DNA of 64,000 nt. Source: Candidatus Salinicoccus stercoripullorum. Lineage in GTDB: Bacteria > Bacillota > Bacilli > Staphylococcales > Salinicoccaceae. The position numbers and the translations under genes were made by a program. Positions within the stretch are counted from its first letter, which is position 1, and every line of letters starts with the position of its first letter. The notes beneath the pieces are model-generated. The model made no database searches. It was not told where the DNA came from and saw only the letters and a list, made by a program, of their open reading frames with translations. Of this stretch, positions 46,843 through 55,484 are shown one piece after another. The stretch is from NCBI GenBank assembly GCA_019113295.1, contig DXHR01000031.1, positions 25,093 to 89,092 on the forward strand, in the 5' to 3' direction.

Positions 46843-47391
46843 GTGTCTGAAAAAGAAAAGATGCTGCGCGGAGAGTATTATGATCCGGAAGACCCGACAC
46901 TCAAACATCTGCGCGGGAACGCGGAAAAACTGATTGGCGAATACAACAGCCCGGAAGCTGGCAACGAGGCACATATACTGGAGATGCTGATAGGCTACAG
47001 GGCTGAAGGGATAAGCATCAGGAAGCCGTTCTATTGTGACTATGGCAGCAACATAAAAGTGGGGCGTAATTTCTATGCCAACTATAACTGTGTGTTCCTT
47101 GATGCTGGACCGATCAATATCGGAGATGATGTCTTCCTGGGTCCGGGTGTATCATTGATTACCGTGAATCATCCGTTGGACCCCGAGGAACGCAGAGCCG
47201 GAAAAGAATATGCCAAAGCCATCAATATAGGCAATAATGTATGGCTCGGGGCAAATGTGACGGTGAACCCGGGTGTGACCATCGGCGATAACACGGTCAT
47301 CGGCTCCGGTTCGGTGGTCGTGAAGGATATTCCAGCCAATATGGTCGCGGTCGGCAATCCATGCCGTCCTGTAAAAAGTGTGGAAACATAA
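46843..47391 (+). CDS. Sugar O-acetyltransferase (maltose/galactoside acetyltransferase type)
   Basis: A 182-residue left-handed beta-helix acetyltransferase. The N-terminal helix region (EKEKMLRGEYYDPEDPTL) is the maltose-acetyltransferase domain. Hexapeptide repeats run from about residue 60 and include GPGVSLITVNHPLDPEERR with the catalytic His. The start is GTG 46843 (MSEKEKM) after GAGGTGA; the ATG two bases before is out of frame. It transfers acetyl from acetyl-CoA to sugars. The physiological acceptor is unknown. Confidence 0.9.
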   Translation: MSEKEKMLRGEYYDPEDPTLKHLRGNAEKLIGEYNSPEAGNEAHILEMLIGYRAEGISIRKPFYCDYGSNIKVGRNFYANYNCVFLDAGPINIGDDVFLGPGVSLITVNHPLDPEERRAGKEYAKAINIGNNVWLGANVTVNPGVTIGDNTVIGSGSVVVKDIPANMVAVGNPCRPVKSVET

Positions 47392-47395
47392 AAAA

Positions 47396-47417
47396 CCGGG
47401 CTCTGGCCCGGCTTTTT
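47396..47417. terminator. Bidirectional terminator between convergent genes
   Basis: CCGGGC pairs with GCCCGG around TCTG. CTTTTT follows on the plus strand and TTTTTT on the minus strand. It serves the acetyltransferase gene and the convergent membrane-protein gene. Confidence 0.82.
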
Positions 47418-48021
47418 ACGTCACCCACAAGCTTAAAGTATCCACTGCGCCCCACAGTCTGAACAGGAGATAGGAAATCAGATGGATTCCGGCAATATAC
47501 ATCATGAACGGCCAGAAAATATCAATCGGACGCTCTTTCACTCCCAGATAGAACAGGTATCCCGGATAGAGGTTCAGGATCGTGAAGATGATGACCACGG
47601 AAACGCCGAACATTATGAAGATGGTATGGCTCTCCACTCCGAAGAAATGATGCAGCCCGAGTACAGATGAGAAAAGGGTGAGGCTGATGAAGAATACAGC
47701 TGTGGTGACTATCGCGTAATACGACAGCAGCACAGGAATCCTCACCCGTTCCCGTTTGAACCAGAGGATCATCAAATACAGGAAAGCGATGTTCAAGATG
47801 ATATACAGGAGAAGTATCGCAATACGGAGGGAAAAGATTTCAAATCCCAATGTGAAGGGCTGGTAGTCGTCGGCGAAGAGATCCATCCCGATGATATGGC
47901 CGAATACACCTGATATGAGAGTGTAGAGGATCAGAAGTGATATCGTGATGAACGGCGGGATTTCCAGGCTTGTATTCAGATTTCTGTGGATATCTTTGAG
48001 ATAGGCAATCAATTTGTACAT
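47416..48021 (-). CDS. Integral membrane protein of unknown family
   Basis: A 201-residue protein with five or six predicted membrane helices (for example ITISLLILYTLISGVFG and LRIAILLLYIILNIAFLYLM). The arrangement of long loops and a NLYPGYLFYLGVK segment is loosely reminiscent of YIP1-domain proteins, but no firm family could be assigned. ATG 48021 is chosen because GGGGG lies eight bases before it; the frame is open to 48051. Confidence 0.7.
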   Translation of the reverse strand: MYKLIAYLKDIHRNLNTSLEIPPFITISLLILYTLISGVFGHIIGMDLFADDYQPFTLGFEIFSLRIAILLLYIILNIAFLYLMILWFKRERVRIPVLLSYYAIVTTAVFFISLTLFSSVLGLHHFFGVESHTIFIMFGVSVVIIFTILNLYPGYLFYLGVKERPIDIFWPFMMYIAGIHLISYLLFRLWGAVDTLSLWVT

Positions 48022-48113
48022 GAACAGGCCCCCGAGTTTCATTAGTGACATATTAGCACAAGTTCCTGTAAATTAATAATGATGCAATCTATGATATATT
48101 GGGATAAAGACCA

Positions 48114-49238
48114 ATGAAAGGGATGGTTACCATTACTGAAAAATATGAAAAAAGAGTGGAGAAATTGGCAGAATCACTCGACGTGGATGCGGTTGTAATT
48201 ACCGATCCTGTGAATGTCTTCTATTTCACAGGATGCTTCATAGAGCCGCATGAGAGGCTGCTTGCGCTTCTCATTGATGTGAAAACGAGGGACACTGCGC
48301 TGATGTATCCGGCGCTGGATCAGGAAATTGTGAACGACCAGGCGACCGTGACGAATCATCTTCCGCACAATGACGGTGAAGATCCGTTTGACAGGCTGTT
48401 CGAGCATCTGGGACGGGTGCAGGCCGGAATAATCGGCATCGAAGGTGCGCATATGATATATGACCGCTACCAGCGTCTGCTCGACAACTATACGGCAGAT
48501 CAGATCCGTTCGGTGGGCAAGGAAATCAATGTGTTGCGCGGAAGAAAAAATGAAGAGGATAAAGAAAAACTCCAGGAAGCTGTGGATATTACTGAAAAAG
48601 CACTCGCTGACCTTGTGAATGGACCGGTATCCGGCAGAACCGAGAAAGAAATTGCGGACTTCCTGCTGCAGAAAGTGAAGGAATACGGCGCAACCGATGT
48701 GTCATTTGGACCGTTGGTGCTGGCAGGGGAAAATGCGGCACTCCCTCACGGCAGATCCGGCGATACAGTGGTCGAGCCGGGAGATTTCCTGCTCATCGAC
48801 TTCGGTGTCGTGACCAAAGACCGTTATGTATCCGACATGACCCGCACTTTCATCATCGGTGAACCGACAGACGAACAGGCTGCCATATACAATGCGGTGC
48901 TGAAAGCGAACAAGGCGGGCATCAGCCAATCGCGGCTCGGCGAGCAGATGAACACACTCGATAGAGCAGCACGGGATGAAATCCAAAAGGACGGATACGG
49001 CGAATATTTCACCCACCGCATCGGGCATGGTCTCGGCATCGGACTGCATGAACAGCCATCGCTCGATTCACAGAATACGGACAAATTGGAAAAAGGTCAT
49101 GTCATCACCATCGAACCGGGCGTATACAAAGCCGGTTTCGGCGGAGTGCGCATCGAGGATATGCTGTACATTGATGATGAAACACAGGTTCTCACATCAT
49201 TCCCGAAAGATATTGAAAGCATAACGATTGAAGTATAA
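48114..49238 (+). CDS. pepQ: Xaa-Pro dipeptidase/aminopeptidase (M24B)
   Basis: A 374-residue pita-bread metallopeptidase with an N-terminal creatinase-like domain (VVITDPVNVFYFTGC) and a C-terminal catalytic domain. Metal ligands lie in LLIDFGVV, YVSDMTRTF, HRIGHGLGIGLHEQP and TIEPGVY. It cleaves X-Pro dipeptides. The start is uncertain: ATG 48114 has a poor ribosome binding site, while AAAGGG lies just inside the frame. The symbol follows the closest familiar family member. Confidence 0.87.
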   Translation: MKGMVTITEKYEKRVEKLAESLDVDAVVITDPVNVFYFTGCFIEPHERLLALLIDVKTRDTALMYPALDQEIVNDQATVTNHLPHNDGEDPFDRLFEHLGRVQAGIIGIEGAHMIYDRYQRLLDNYTADQIRSVGKEINVLRGRKNEEDKEKLQEAVDITEKALADLVNGPVSGRTEKEIADFLLQKVKEYGATDVSFGPLVLAGENAALPHGRSGDTVVEPGDFLLIDFGVVTKDRYVSDMTRTFIIGEPTDEQAAIYNAVLKANKAGISQSRLGEQMNTLDRAARDEIQKDGYGEYFTHRIGHGLGIGLHEQPSLDSQNTDKLEKGHVITIEPGVYKAGFGGVRIEDMLYIDDETQVLTSFPKDIESITIEV

Positions 49239-49242
49239 AAAA

Positions 49243-49290
49243 GCAGGCGGCCCTTATCTTTTCCGGACAGGATAAGGGCCGCCTGTTTTC
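49243..49290 (+). terminator. Terminator after pepQ
   Basis: CAGGCGGCCCTTATC pairs perfectly with GATAAGGGCCGCCTG across 12 bases, followed by TTTTC. The 167 bases after it, up to the EamA gene, show nothing recognisable. Confidence 0.85.
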
Positions 49291-49457
49291 TTTCGGTCTG
49301 ATTTTCCAGTACCGGGTCTCATACATCACAATCTGCCATGATATCCTGTATCATCCCTGTTTTTTTGCGACCGGAAGCTCACCACCATAATGTTGCGTTT
49401 TATACGACGGATGATGGAAGAGGGCTGTTGCTGACGATGCCGCTGTATATAAAAGCG

Positions 49458-50339
49458 TTATGTTTCGGCTCTCATCCTTTTTCTTCCCGGACGCACTATA
49501 AGCAGCACGATGCCCATGAGCAGCATGATGAGACCTGTCCATGACCAGCCGTCGAGTATTTCACCGACCAGGAACACGCCCAGCAGGGAGGCTGTTAAAG
49601 GTTCTGCCAGAGACAAGGTCACTGCAGTCGAGGACTTGACGTTTTTAAGCCCGATGGCGAACAGGTAATAGGCGAGCCCCGTTGCAAGTACACCGATATG
49701 CATGGCCGCAAGGAATCCTTCTGTTTCAAGCAGCCAGGAGCTGTCATATATGAGTATGAAAGGGGACAGCATGATGGCGCTGGTCATGAATATGACTGCG
49801 GCGCTTGCAATCGGATGATGGTTTCTCACGAGTCCGGAGTTCAGGATGGTGAATGAGGCGAATGAAAATCCGGCACCGAGGGCCGACAGTATCCCGAGCG
49901 GATCGACGGTGACGGCGCTGCTGTTGAACATGAGTATGACGCAGCCGGTCACCGCCAGGAAGGTGGAAAGCCACCAGACACCAGAAGGTCTGGTTTTGAA
50001 GGTGATCCATTCAATCATGCCGGAGAACACAGGTGCGCTGCCGATTGCGGCCACTGTTCCGACAGCCACCCCCGTCAGACTGACTGCGGTGAAAAAGAAC
50101 GGCTGGAACAGTGCCATGGAAAGTGCAGCCAGCAGAACACTTCTGAGCGGCCATCCTTTCAACGTCATCTTTCCCATCAGAACGGCGACGGCCATAAGGA
50201 CCAGACCGCCGACGAGAAGACGCATCGCACCCATGGATATGCTGTCCGCACCGGCTGGTGCAAATGCCTTTGCCGTGCCGACCGTACCCCAGAGCACTGC
50301 AGCAATCAGAATCATAAATGGTGACACTACAGTTCTCAC
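49458..50339 (-). CDS. EamA/DMT family transporter
   Basis: A 293-residue protein with ten membrane helices formed by two EamA repeats (ILIAAVLWGTVGTAKAFAP in the first and LGILSALGAGFSFASFTIL in the second). Members export amino acids or metabolites. GTG 50339 is the better start because GGGGGTG lies nine bases before it; TTG 50345 is the alternative. It is divergent from the ZIP gene across a shared palindromic operator. Confidence 0.87.
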   Translation of the reverse strand: MRTVVSPFMILIAAVLWGTVGTAKAFAPAGADSISMGAMRLLVGGLVLMAVAVLMGKMTLKGWPLRSVLLAALSMALFQPFFFTAVSLTGVAVGTVAAIGSAPVFSGMIEWITFKTRPSGVWWLSTFLAVTGCVILMFNSSAVTVDPLGILSALGAGFSFASFTILNSGLVRNHHPIASAAVIFMTSAIMLSPFILIYDSSWLLETEGFLAAMHIGVLATGLAYYLFAIGLKNVKSSTAVTLSLAEPLTASLLGVFLVGEILDGWSWTGLIMLLMGIVLLIVRPGRKRMRAET

Positions 50340-50372
50340 TTGCAAACACCCCCGTTATTATATGTAAAATCC

Positions 50373-50388
50373 ATATTATAGATAATAT
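50373..50388. promoter_or_regulatory. Palindromic operator between the EamA and ZIP genes
   Basis: ATATTAT-AG-ATAATAT is a perfect AT-rich inverted repeat in the 109-bp divergent spacer. It overlaps the expected -35 region of the ZIP gene, whose -10 (TATAAT) is at 50403-50408. It resembles Fur/PerR/Zur-type AT-rich dyads but matches no consensus exactly. Confidence 0.5.
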
Positions 50389-50448
50389 ACGCCATTATGG
50401 AGTATAATTTCCATATGAATGAATTGAACAAATGAAAGGAAAATATGA

Positions 50449-51267
50449 ATGGTTGAAATGTTTATGGCACTTGAGCCCTGGCAGCAGGCCCTTACTGCAA
50501 CACTGTTCACGTGGTGCATGACAGGCTTGGGCGCAGCTTTTGTCTTTCTGACACGGGAAGTCAATGAACGATTTTTGGATATTATGCTTGGGTTTGCCGG
50601 TGGTGTGATGATTGCGGCAAGCTTCTGGTCCCTGCTCTCACCGGCGATTGAGAACAGCGAGGGTCACTTCATCGGAGAATGGTTCCCGGCTGCTGTCGGT
50701 TTCCTTGTTGGCGGATTATTCATCTACGGATTTGATAAAATGATTCCCCATACGCACAGGAATGCACCGGACGACAGGACTGAAGGAATCGGCGCAGAGA
50801 ACCGGCGGCGGAGTACGCTGCTCGTCTTTTCACTTACTCTCCATAACATTCCGGAAGGTATGGCGATCGGCATCGCATTCGGAGCGATTGCCTCGAATGC
50901 AGACCCTGCAACACTTGCCGCCGGTGCAGCCACACTGGCACTCGGTATCGGTATCCAGAATATTCCGGAGGGTATGGCTGTATCGATGCCCCTTCGAGGA
51001 GACGGGATGTCACGGATGAAAAGCTTCTTCTTTGGCTGGATGTCGGCGATTGTGGAACCGATGGCCGCCATGGTGGGTGTGCTTGCCGTATCATTCATGG
51101 CTCCGGTTCTCCCGTATGCACTCAGTCTTGCGGCCGGCGCGATGATTTTTGTGGTCGTGGAGGAAGTAATACCGAGCACGCAGAAAAACGGTCATTCCGA
51201 TATTGCAGCCATGAGTCTCATGATCGGTTTTACTCTCATGATGATCCTGGATGTTGCGCTCGGATAA
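50449..51267 (+). CDS. ZIP family metal permease (ZupT-like)
   Basis: A 272-residue ZIP transporter with eight membrane helices. SLTLHNIPEGMAIGIAFG (helix 4) and GIGIQNIPEGMAVSMPL (helix 5) hold the His/Glu/Asn metal sites. A cytoplasmic loop with HTHRN (about residues 104-108) is a likely extra metal site. It probably imports zinc, though iron or manganese are possible. AAAGGA lies eight bases before ATG 50449. Confidence 0.92.
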   Translation: MVEMFMALEPWQQALTATLFTWCMTGLGAAFVFLTREVNERFLDIMLGFAGGVMIAASFWSLLSPAIENSEGHFIGEWFPAAVGFLVGGLFIYGFDKMIPHTHRNAPDDRTEGIGAENRRRSTLLVFSLTLHNIPEGMAIGIAFGAIASNADPATLAAGAATLALGIGIQNIPEGMAVSMPLRGDGMSRMKSFFFGWMSAIVEPMAAMVGVLAVSFMAPVLPYALSLAAGAMIFVVVEEVIPSTQKNGHSDIAAMSLMIGFTLMMILDVALG

Positions 51268-51268
51268 A

Positions 51269-51294
51269 GTTTAAACCCATGTGGAGAAAGGTAT
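51269..51294 (+). promoter_or_regulatory. Sigma-B-like promoter of the NAD(P)-binding protein gene
   Basis: GTTTAA (51269-51274) and AGGTAT (51289-51294) are separated by 14 bp. This matches the sigma-B consensus at 11 of 12 positions and lies 34 bases before the gene. Confidence 0.65.
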
Positions 51295-51328
51295 ATAGGA
51301 ATGTATACTAAAATGGAGGGATTTATGA

Positions 51329-51952
51329 ATGAGAGTTCTCGTAGTTGGTGCAAACGGACAGATTGGCCATCAGGTTGTGGAAAAGCTGAAAGAAAAAGGC
51401 CATGATCCCGTTGCGATGGTGCGCAAGGAAGAGCAGACCGGCCAATTCAAGGACAGAGGCATTGAAACAGTACTTGCAGATCTGGAAAAAGATTTCTCCC
51501 ATGCATTTGAAAATTTGGATGCCGTAGTGTTCGCTGCAGGGTCCGGCGGCAGTACAGGGGCGGATAAGACGATCATCATCGACCAGGAAGGTGCGATCGA
51601 AACAGTGGACAACGCCAAAGAAGCTGGTGTAAAACACTTTGTCATCGTAAGCTCCATCGGTGCCGGTGATCCGAAAAATGCAGAACAGATCAAGCATTAT
51701 ATGTACGCCAAACACCGTGCTGATGAACATCTCAAAGCATCCGGTCTAAATTATACGATCATCCGTCCGGGCATGCTGCAGGACGAAGCGGGCACCGGCA
51801 GGGTGAAATTATCCGAAGGCGAACCGGAAATCGGCAATGTACCGCGTGAGGATGTGGCGGCAGTACTTGCCCATGCGATTGATAAGAACCAGCCGGCCAA
51901 TAAAGTCTACAATCTCATCGAAGGCGACACGCCGGTGGATGACAGCATATGA
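51329..51952 (+). CDS. NAD(P)-binding oxidoreductase (atypical SDR, YhfK/YwnB-like)
   Basis: A 207-residue atypical short-chain dehydrogenase. VLVVGANGQIGHQVVEKL is the dinucleotide-binding loop and VVFAAGSGGSTGADKT with a later YAKHRADEHLKASGLNYTI fits the SDR_a5/NmrA-like group. The substrate is unknown. Relatives respond to oxidative and general stress, in line with the sigma-B-like promoter just upstream. AATGGAGGG precedes ATG 51329. Confidence 0.85.
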   Translation: MRVLVVGANGQIGHQVVEKLKEKGHDPVAMVRKEEQTGQFKDRGIETVLADLEKDFSHAFENLDAVVFAAGSGGSTGADKTIIIDQEGAIETVDNAKEAGVKHFVIVSSIGAGDPKNAEQIKHYMYAKHRADEHLKASGLNYTIIRPGMLQDEAGTGRVKLSEGEPEIGNVPREDVAAVLAHAIDKNQPANKVYNLIEGDTPVDDSI

Positions 51953-51956
51953 TACT

Positions 51957-51987
51957 AAAAAATCTCTCCAAAATGGAGAGATTTTTT
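51957..51987. terminator. Bidirectional terminator between the SDR gene and nhaC
   Basis: AAAAAATCTCTCCA pairs with TGGAGAGATTTTTT around AAA. The T tracts on both strands serve both convergent genes. Confidence 0.9.
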
Positions 51988-51991
51988 ATGT

Positions 51992-53461
51992 CTAAACAGA
52001 CTCCGCGGATATCTCGTCCTTATCGTCGCTGTAATACTTTTTGATGAATGAATCCTTTTCTTCATCCGTGATCTTCTCGATGCCGATGCCTGTAGCGGCA
52101 AGGATCAGTGCAATCACCGGAACCGTGAAGTTCAGGATTGCAAAAGGCGCGTATTCCCAGGCGGCGACCCCTAGCACGCCGTATATATAGACGCCGCACG
52201 TGTTCCACGGGATGAAGACGGATGTGAGCGTCCCTCCATCTTCAAGGGAACGGGAGAGATTTTTGGAGTGCAGGTTCTTTTCTATATATGTCCGGAGGAA
52301 CATGCGGGAAGGAACGACGATTGAAATGTACTGTTCGGAACATGTCGCATTTGTAGTGAAGGCTGCGATAATTGTCGAAGTCACTACGCCGAAAGTACCT
52401 TTGGCAACTTTGATGATCTGCGTCATGATGGATCTCAGCATGCCGCTGTATTCAAGTATACCGGCAAAAGTCATCGCCACGACAGTCATCGATACAGTGA
52501 ACATCATGCCCTGCAGCCCGCCATTGTTGAAAAGGTCATTGATCATCTGGTTGTCCGTTTCAATGACATATCCGCTCTGAAGTGCTCCAATCGCAGCTCC
52601 GAGGTCCCCACCCTGTACAAACAGATGGCAGAGGAAACCGAGCACGATCCCTACGACCAGCGCAGGGATGGCGGACATCTTGAAGAGCACGATGCCGAGA
52701 ATCATAATAACCGGCACCAGCAGCAGCCACGGAGAAATGACGAAGTTCTCCCTCAGTGCCACCATCATGCCGGTAACCTCCTCCTGTGACGCGGCCCCGG
52801 CTCCGCCGAACTGGCGGCCAAGGAAAAAGAAGACGGTGAGTGCAATGACAAGTCCGGGTACCGTTGTATAGAACATATGCTTGATATGCACGAAAAGATC
52901 CGTATTCGTAAGGCCGGCCGCAAGATTTGTCGTATCCGACATCGGGCTCATCTTATCGCCGAAGTACGAACCGGAAATGACCGCACCTGCAATCATCGCG
53001 GCCGGTATTTCCATGCTCAGACCAATGCCCATCCCCGCCACACCGACAGTCGCCATGGTGGACCATGAGCTGCCGATTGACAGTGAAACGATGGCACACA
53101 GAATGATGATCGTCACGAGAAACAGTGACGGGCTGATCAGAGCAAGTCCATAGTAGATCATCGTCGCGACTATTCCGCCGCCAATCCACGAACCGATGAT
53201 CAGACCGACCAGCATGATGATGACGATGGCCGGAAGAGCCAGACGTATCCCCTTGAACATCATTTTCTCTATATCAATCCACTTGTAGCCATGGGCCATT
53301 GCCACGATTGCCGCGGAAGCGGTACCAAAAATAAGAGGGATGTGCGGGTCCTGACCGAGCGAGACTACCGTAATTCCCATCGCCGCTATCATCAGTACAA
53401 GCGGCAGTAAAGCCATAAAAAAATTGAATTCCTGTTTTGCATTTTCATTTGTGTTGTCCAT
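51992..53461 (-). CDS. nhaC: Na+/H+ antiporter NhaC family
   Basis: A 489-residue antiporter with about 11-12 membrane helices. GSSWSTMATVGVAGMGIGL and GDKMSPMSDTTNLAAG are the NhaC hallmarks (ion-binding Ser/Thr/Asp), and FTTNATCSEQYISIVVP and WNTCGVYIYGVLGV follow. It exchanges sodium, or in some relatives malate/lactate, for protons. ATG 53461 follows GAGGTGGG; the frame is open to 53488. It fits a halotolerant lifestyle. Confidence 0.9.
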   Translation of the reverse strand: MDNTNENAKQEFNFFMALLPLVLMIAAMGITVVSLGQDPHIPLIFGTASAAIVAMAHGYKWIDIEKMMFKGIRLALPAIVIIMLVGLIIGSWIGGGIVATMIYYGLALISPSLFLVTIIILCAIVSLSIGSSWSTMATVGVAGMGIGLSMEIPAAMIAGAVISGSYFGDKMSPMSDTTNLAAGLTNTDLFVHIKHMFYTTVPGLVIALTVFFFLGRQFGGAGAASQEEVTGMMVALRENFVISPWLLLVPVIMILGIVLFKMSAIPALVVGIVLGFLCHLFVQGGDLGAAIGALQSGYVIETDNQMINDLFNNGGLQGMMFTVSMTVVAMTFAGILEYSGMLRSIMTQIIKVAKGTFGVVTSTIIAAFTTNATCSEQYISIVVPSRMFLRTYIEKNLHSKNLSRSLEDGGTLTSVFIPWNTCGVYIYGVLGVAAWEYAPFAILNFTVPVIALILAATGIGIEKITDEEKDSFIKKYYSDDKDEISAESV

Positions 53462-53479
53462 ATTTCCCACCTCGGAACG

Positions 53480-53508
53480 ATTATACAACAGTCCTCAGGA
53501 AGTGGAAA
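53480..53508 (-). promoter_or_regulatory. Promoter of nhaC
   Basis: On the minus strand TTTCCA (53503-53508) and TATAAT (53480-53485) are 17 bp apart, very close to the start, giving a short leader. Confidence 0.55.
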
Positions 53509-53564
53509 GAAATTTCAAAAAATTTAGAACCGGACTATGCTGGATAGTCTATTGTCCAGGAAAC

Positions 53565-54158
53565 CTATTCAATGATCGTGTTCCTGTTTCTATTCCGGAA
53601 GCATTCTATGAGTTGCTTTTGAGAATTCCTTTTCACTGAAAGAGCCGGAAGGTCTTCGAGACTGAAATATTTTACATCACTGGTCTCATAACTTTCAGTT
53701 AGATTTCCGGATAAACGTCTACAGTTGTAAATCATCTTGTAGTAATGGTTCAGAGAGTTTTCCGGGTTGGATTTATTCGTATCGTAAACTGCGAGGAGGT
53801 CCAGGACTTCCACTTCTAATCCCGTCTCTTCATAAGTTTCTTTTATAACGTTGTCAACTGGAGAAATTCCCACTTCGGCAAATCCACCGGGGAGGGACCA
53901 CGTTTCATCTTTGGGGTCCTGGACCAATAAAATCTCATCACTGTCATTAAGAACCATTGCTCTTACATCGACTTTTGGAGTAGGATATCCCTGCTCTTTC
54001 GCTAATGTAATGTGTTCATTGGTCAGGTTTTGATTTATATAAGTTTCTGTCATTTCGAAGATCTCTGTAAAACGTTCAATATCATAAGGATCCTTTGAAT
54101 AATTTATCCCGGCATTGGAAATAGACAGCAGTCGCTGCATAAAAATTTTTATATCCAT
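53565..54158 (-). CDS. Nudix hydrolase with N-terminal Nudix_N_2 domain
   Basis: This 197-residue protein has a helical N-terminal domain (residues 1-55) typical of one ADP-ribose pyrophosphatase/CDP-choline hydrolase subgroup, then a Nudix fold. The Nudix box reads GGFAEVGISPVDNVIKETYE followed by ETG; Ile replaces the first box Glu and Lys the Arg, as is usual for this subgroup, and the catalytic EExxG is kept. The substrate is probably a nucleoside diphosphate derivative. The gene looks more AT-rich than its neighbours, which could mean acquisition. Confidence 0.85.
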   Translation of the reverse strand: MDIKIFMQRLLSISNAGINYSKDPYDIERFTEIFEMTETYINQNLTNEHITLAKEQGYPTPKVDVRAMVLNDSDEILLVQDPKDETWSLPGGFAEVGISPVDNVIKETYEETGLEVEVLDLLAVYDTNKSNPENSLNHYYKMIYNCRRLSGNLTESYETSDVKYFSLEDLPALSVKRNSQKQLIECFRNRNRNTIIE

Positions 54159-54178
54159 GCTTGATAGTCCCCCTTCTT

Positions 54179-54379
54179 TCAGGAAATATTATAGAGCAGC
54201 ACAAGTCCCAGGATCGATATGGCGAAAACCACAGCATTAAGCATGAACAACTTATAGGCATTGACACCCTCCGGCTCCCATATTTTCAGCAGCCTGAGGA
54301 GGGCCATGACGGAAGTGAAACCGAGCAGGAACAAAGAGAACCCGAAGATGACATACAGGATCATTATCAATATATGCAT
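54179..54379 (-). CDS. Small two-helix membrane protein
   Basis: A 66-residue protein with two membrane helices (MILYVIFGFSLFLLGFTSVM and LNAVVFAISILGLVLLY) joined by a short polar loop (KIWEPEGVNAYK). GGAGG lies about 11 bases before ATG 54379. It starts 20 bp upstream of the Nudix gene on the same strand, so it may be co-transcribed. The family is not recognised. Confidence 0.65.
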   Translation of the reverse strand: MHILIMILYVIFGFSLFLLGFTSVMALLRLLKIWEPEGVNAYKLFMLNAVVFAISILGLVLLYNIS

Positions 54380-54473
54380 GTTTCTGGAAACCTCCAGTAT
54401 GTATGAACTTTGATGCTCAAGGATAACATAATATGAATGAATTTCACATGTCTATTAACCGCCCAAAATGAAA

Positions 54474-54505
54474 GGACCCCAATCTACTGGCATAGATTGG
54501 GGTCC
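54474..54505 (-). terminator. Terminator after the thioesterase-SDR pair
   Basis: GGACCCCAATCTA and TAGATTGGGGTCC form a perfect 13-bp stem. On the minus strand TTTCATTTT follows. The 54508-54634 stretch between this and the SDR gene holds the palindrome CTGTTACGTAACAG at 54514-54527 and nothing else recognisable. Confidence 0.75.
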
Positions 54506-54634
54506 GATGTGCTCTGTTACGTAACAGTGTTTGATTACCTATGATATTTCACAGCAGATCGTAAACAAATCATACTTCATAAAAGCACTTAAAATGTCCA
54601 TTGCGGTTCAGAAGAAACACCGGGTAATCTGTTC

Positions 54635-55483
54635 TTACCGTTCCATGAATTCATCCAGGTACAATTCATAAATGGTATCTGCAATCAGCCTTTTTCTGGC
54701 ATAGTAGCTTCTGCCGTGGGGCTTCAGCTTGATTTCCTTTCCGGCGTGCATGTACATGCCGTCATACTTTTCTTTGTCCCGGACGGCAAGTACCGTGGAT
54801 TCCGCACCTTCTGAAGGGGACAGGAAGAATGGCTTGAGTGTGCCGTATATGATATTGCCGAGTTTTTCATTCTGCTGTGTCCTGCCGAGATTTGTTGTGA
54901 CTGCACCCGGATGGACGGCGGTGGTTCTGAGTCCCTCGCCGCTGAACTGTTCGTGCAGTTCCTGCATGAAGTACAGTGTGGCCAGTTTTGAGCGGCCGTA
55001 CAGCTGCATCGGATTGCCTTTTCCCTTGAAATAATCCGACTTCAGGGTGGTAAGGCCGTACGCGTTGGATGATACAATCACAATCTGGGGCTCTCTGCCG
55101 TTCAAGAGGGCGGGCATCATATAATGCGTGAGCAGGTAGTGACCCAGATAATTCGTTCCCATCATGAGTTCGTAGCCATCTGCCGTATCCTGTCTTGATA
55201 GTGATACGACACCTGCATTGTTGATCAGGCAGTCTATTTTGCCATAGTTGTCCTGGATGTGAAGTGCCGCTTTCTCAACGCTTGCAAGGCTTGCGAGGTT
55301 GCATTCCACGACGCTCACTTTCAAGCCGGGTTTCCCGCTCCTCAGCTCTTTTTTCAGTAGTTGGGCCTTCACCACGTTTCTGGCAAGCAGTATGATTTCA
55401 TCAAAATCCGCTGCGAGCGCTTCGGCGGTGGCTTTCCCGATCCCGGAGGTCGCACCTGTGATGGCGAGTGTTCTATGGTCCAT
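54635..55483 (-). CDS. Short-chain dehydrogenase (retinol-dehydrogenase-like SDR)
   Basis: A 282-residue classical SDR: TGATSGIGKATAEALA (NAD(P) loop), NNAGVV, catalytic SSNAYG and YGRSKLA, then HPGAVTTNLGR. The sequence resembles the WWOX/retinol-dehydrogenase-like bacterial group, which reduces aldehydes or ketones. The substrate is unknown. ATG 55483 lies one base after the thioesterase stop with AAGGA upstream, so the pair forms an operon. The frame is open to 55567. Confidence 0.87.
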   Translation of the reverse strand: MDHRTLAITGATSGIGKATAEALAADFDEIILLARNVVKAQLLKKELRSGKPGLKVSVVECNLASLASVEKAALHIQDNYGKIDCLINNAGVVSLSRQDTADGYELMMGTNYLGHYLLTHYMMPALLNGREPQIVIVSSNAYGLTTLKSDYFKGKGNPMQLYGRSKLATLYFMQELHEQFSGEGLRTTAVHPGAVTTNLGRTQQNEKLGNIIYGTLKPFFLSPSEGAESTVLAVRDKEKYDGMYMHAGKEIKLKPHGRSYYARKRLIADTIYELYLDEFMER

Positions 55484-55484
55484 A

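Noticed and set aside
53533..53549. Terminator between the Nudix gene and nhaC
   Set aside because: The GACTAT/ATAGTC stem is only six bp and AT-rich, and it is separated from the T run by ten bases; support is too weak to list.
53565..54158. Inactive Nudix hydrolase because the first Glu of the Nudix box is Ile and Arg is Lys
   Set aside because: The same substitutions are usual in the Nudix_N_2 subgroup, and the catalytic EExxG segment is intact.
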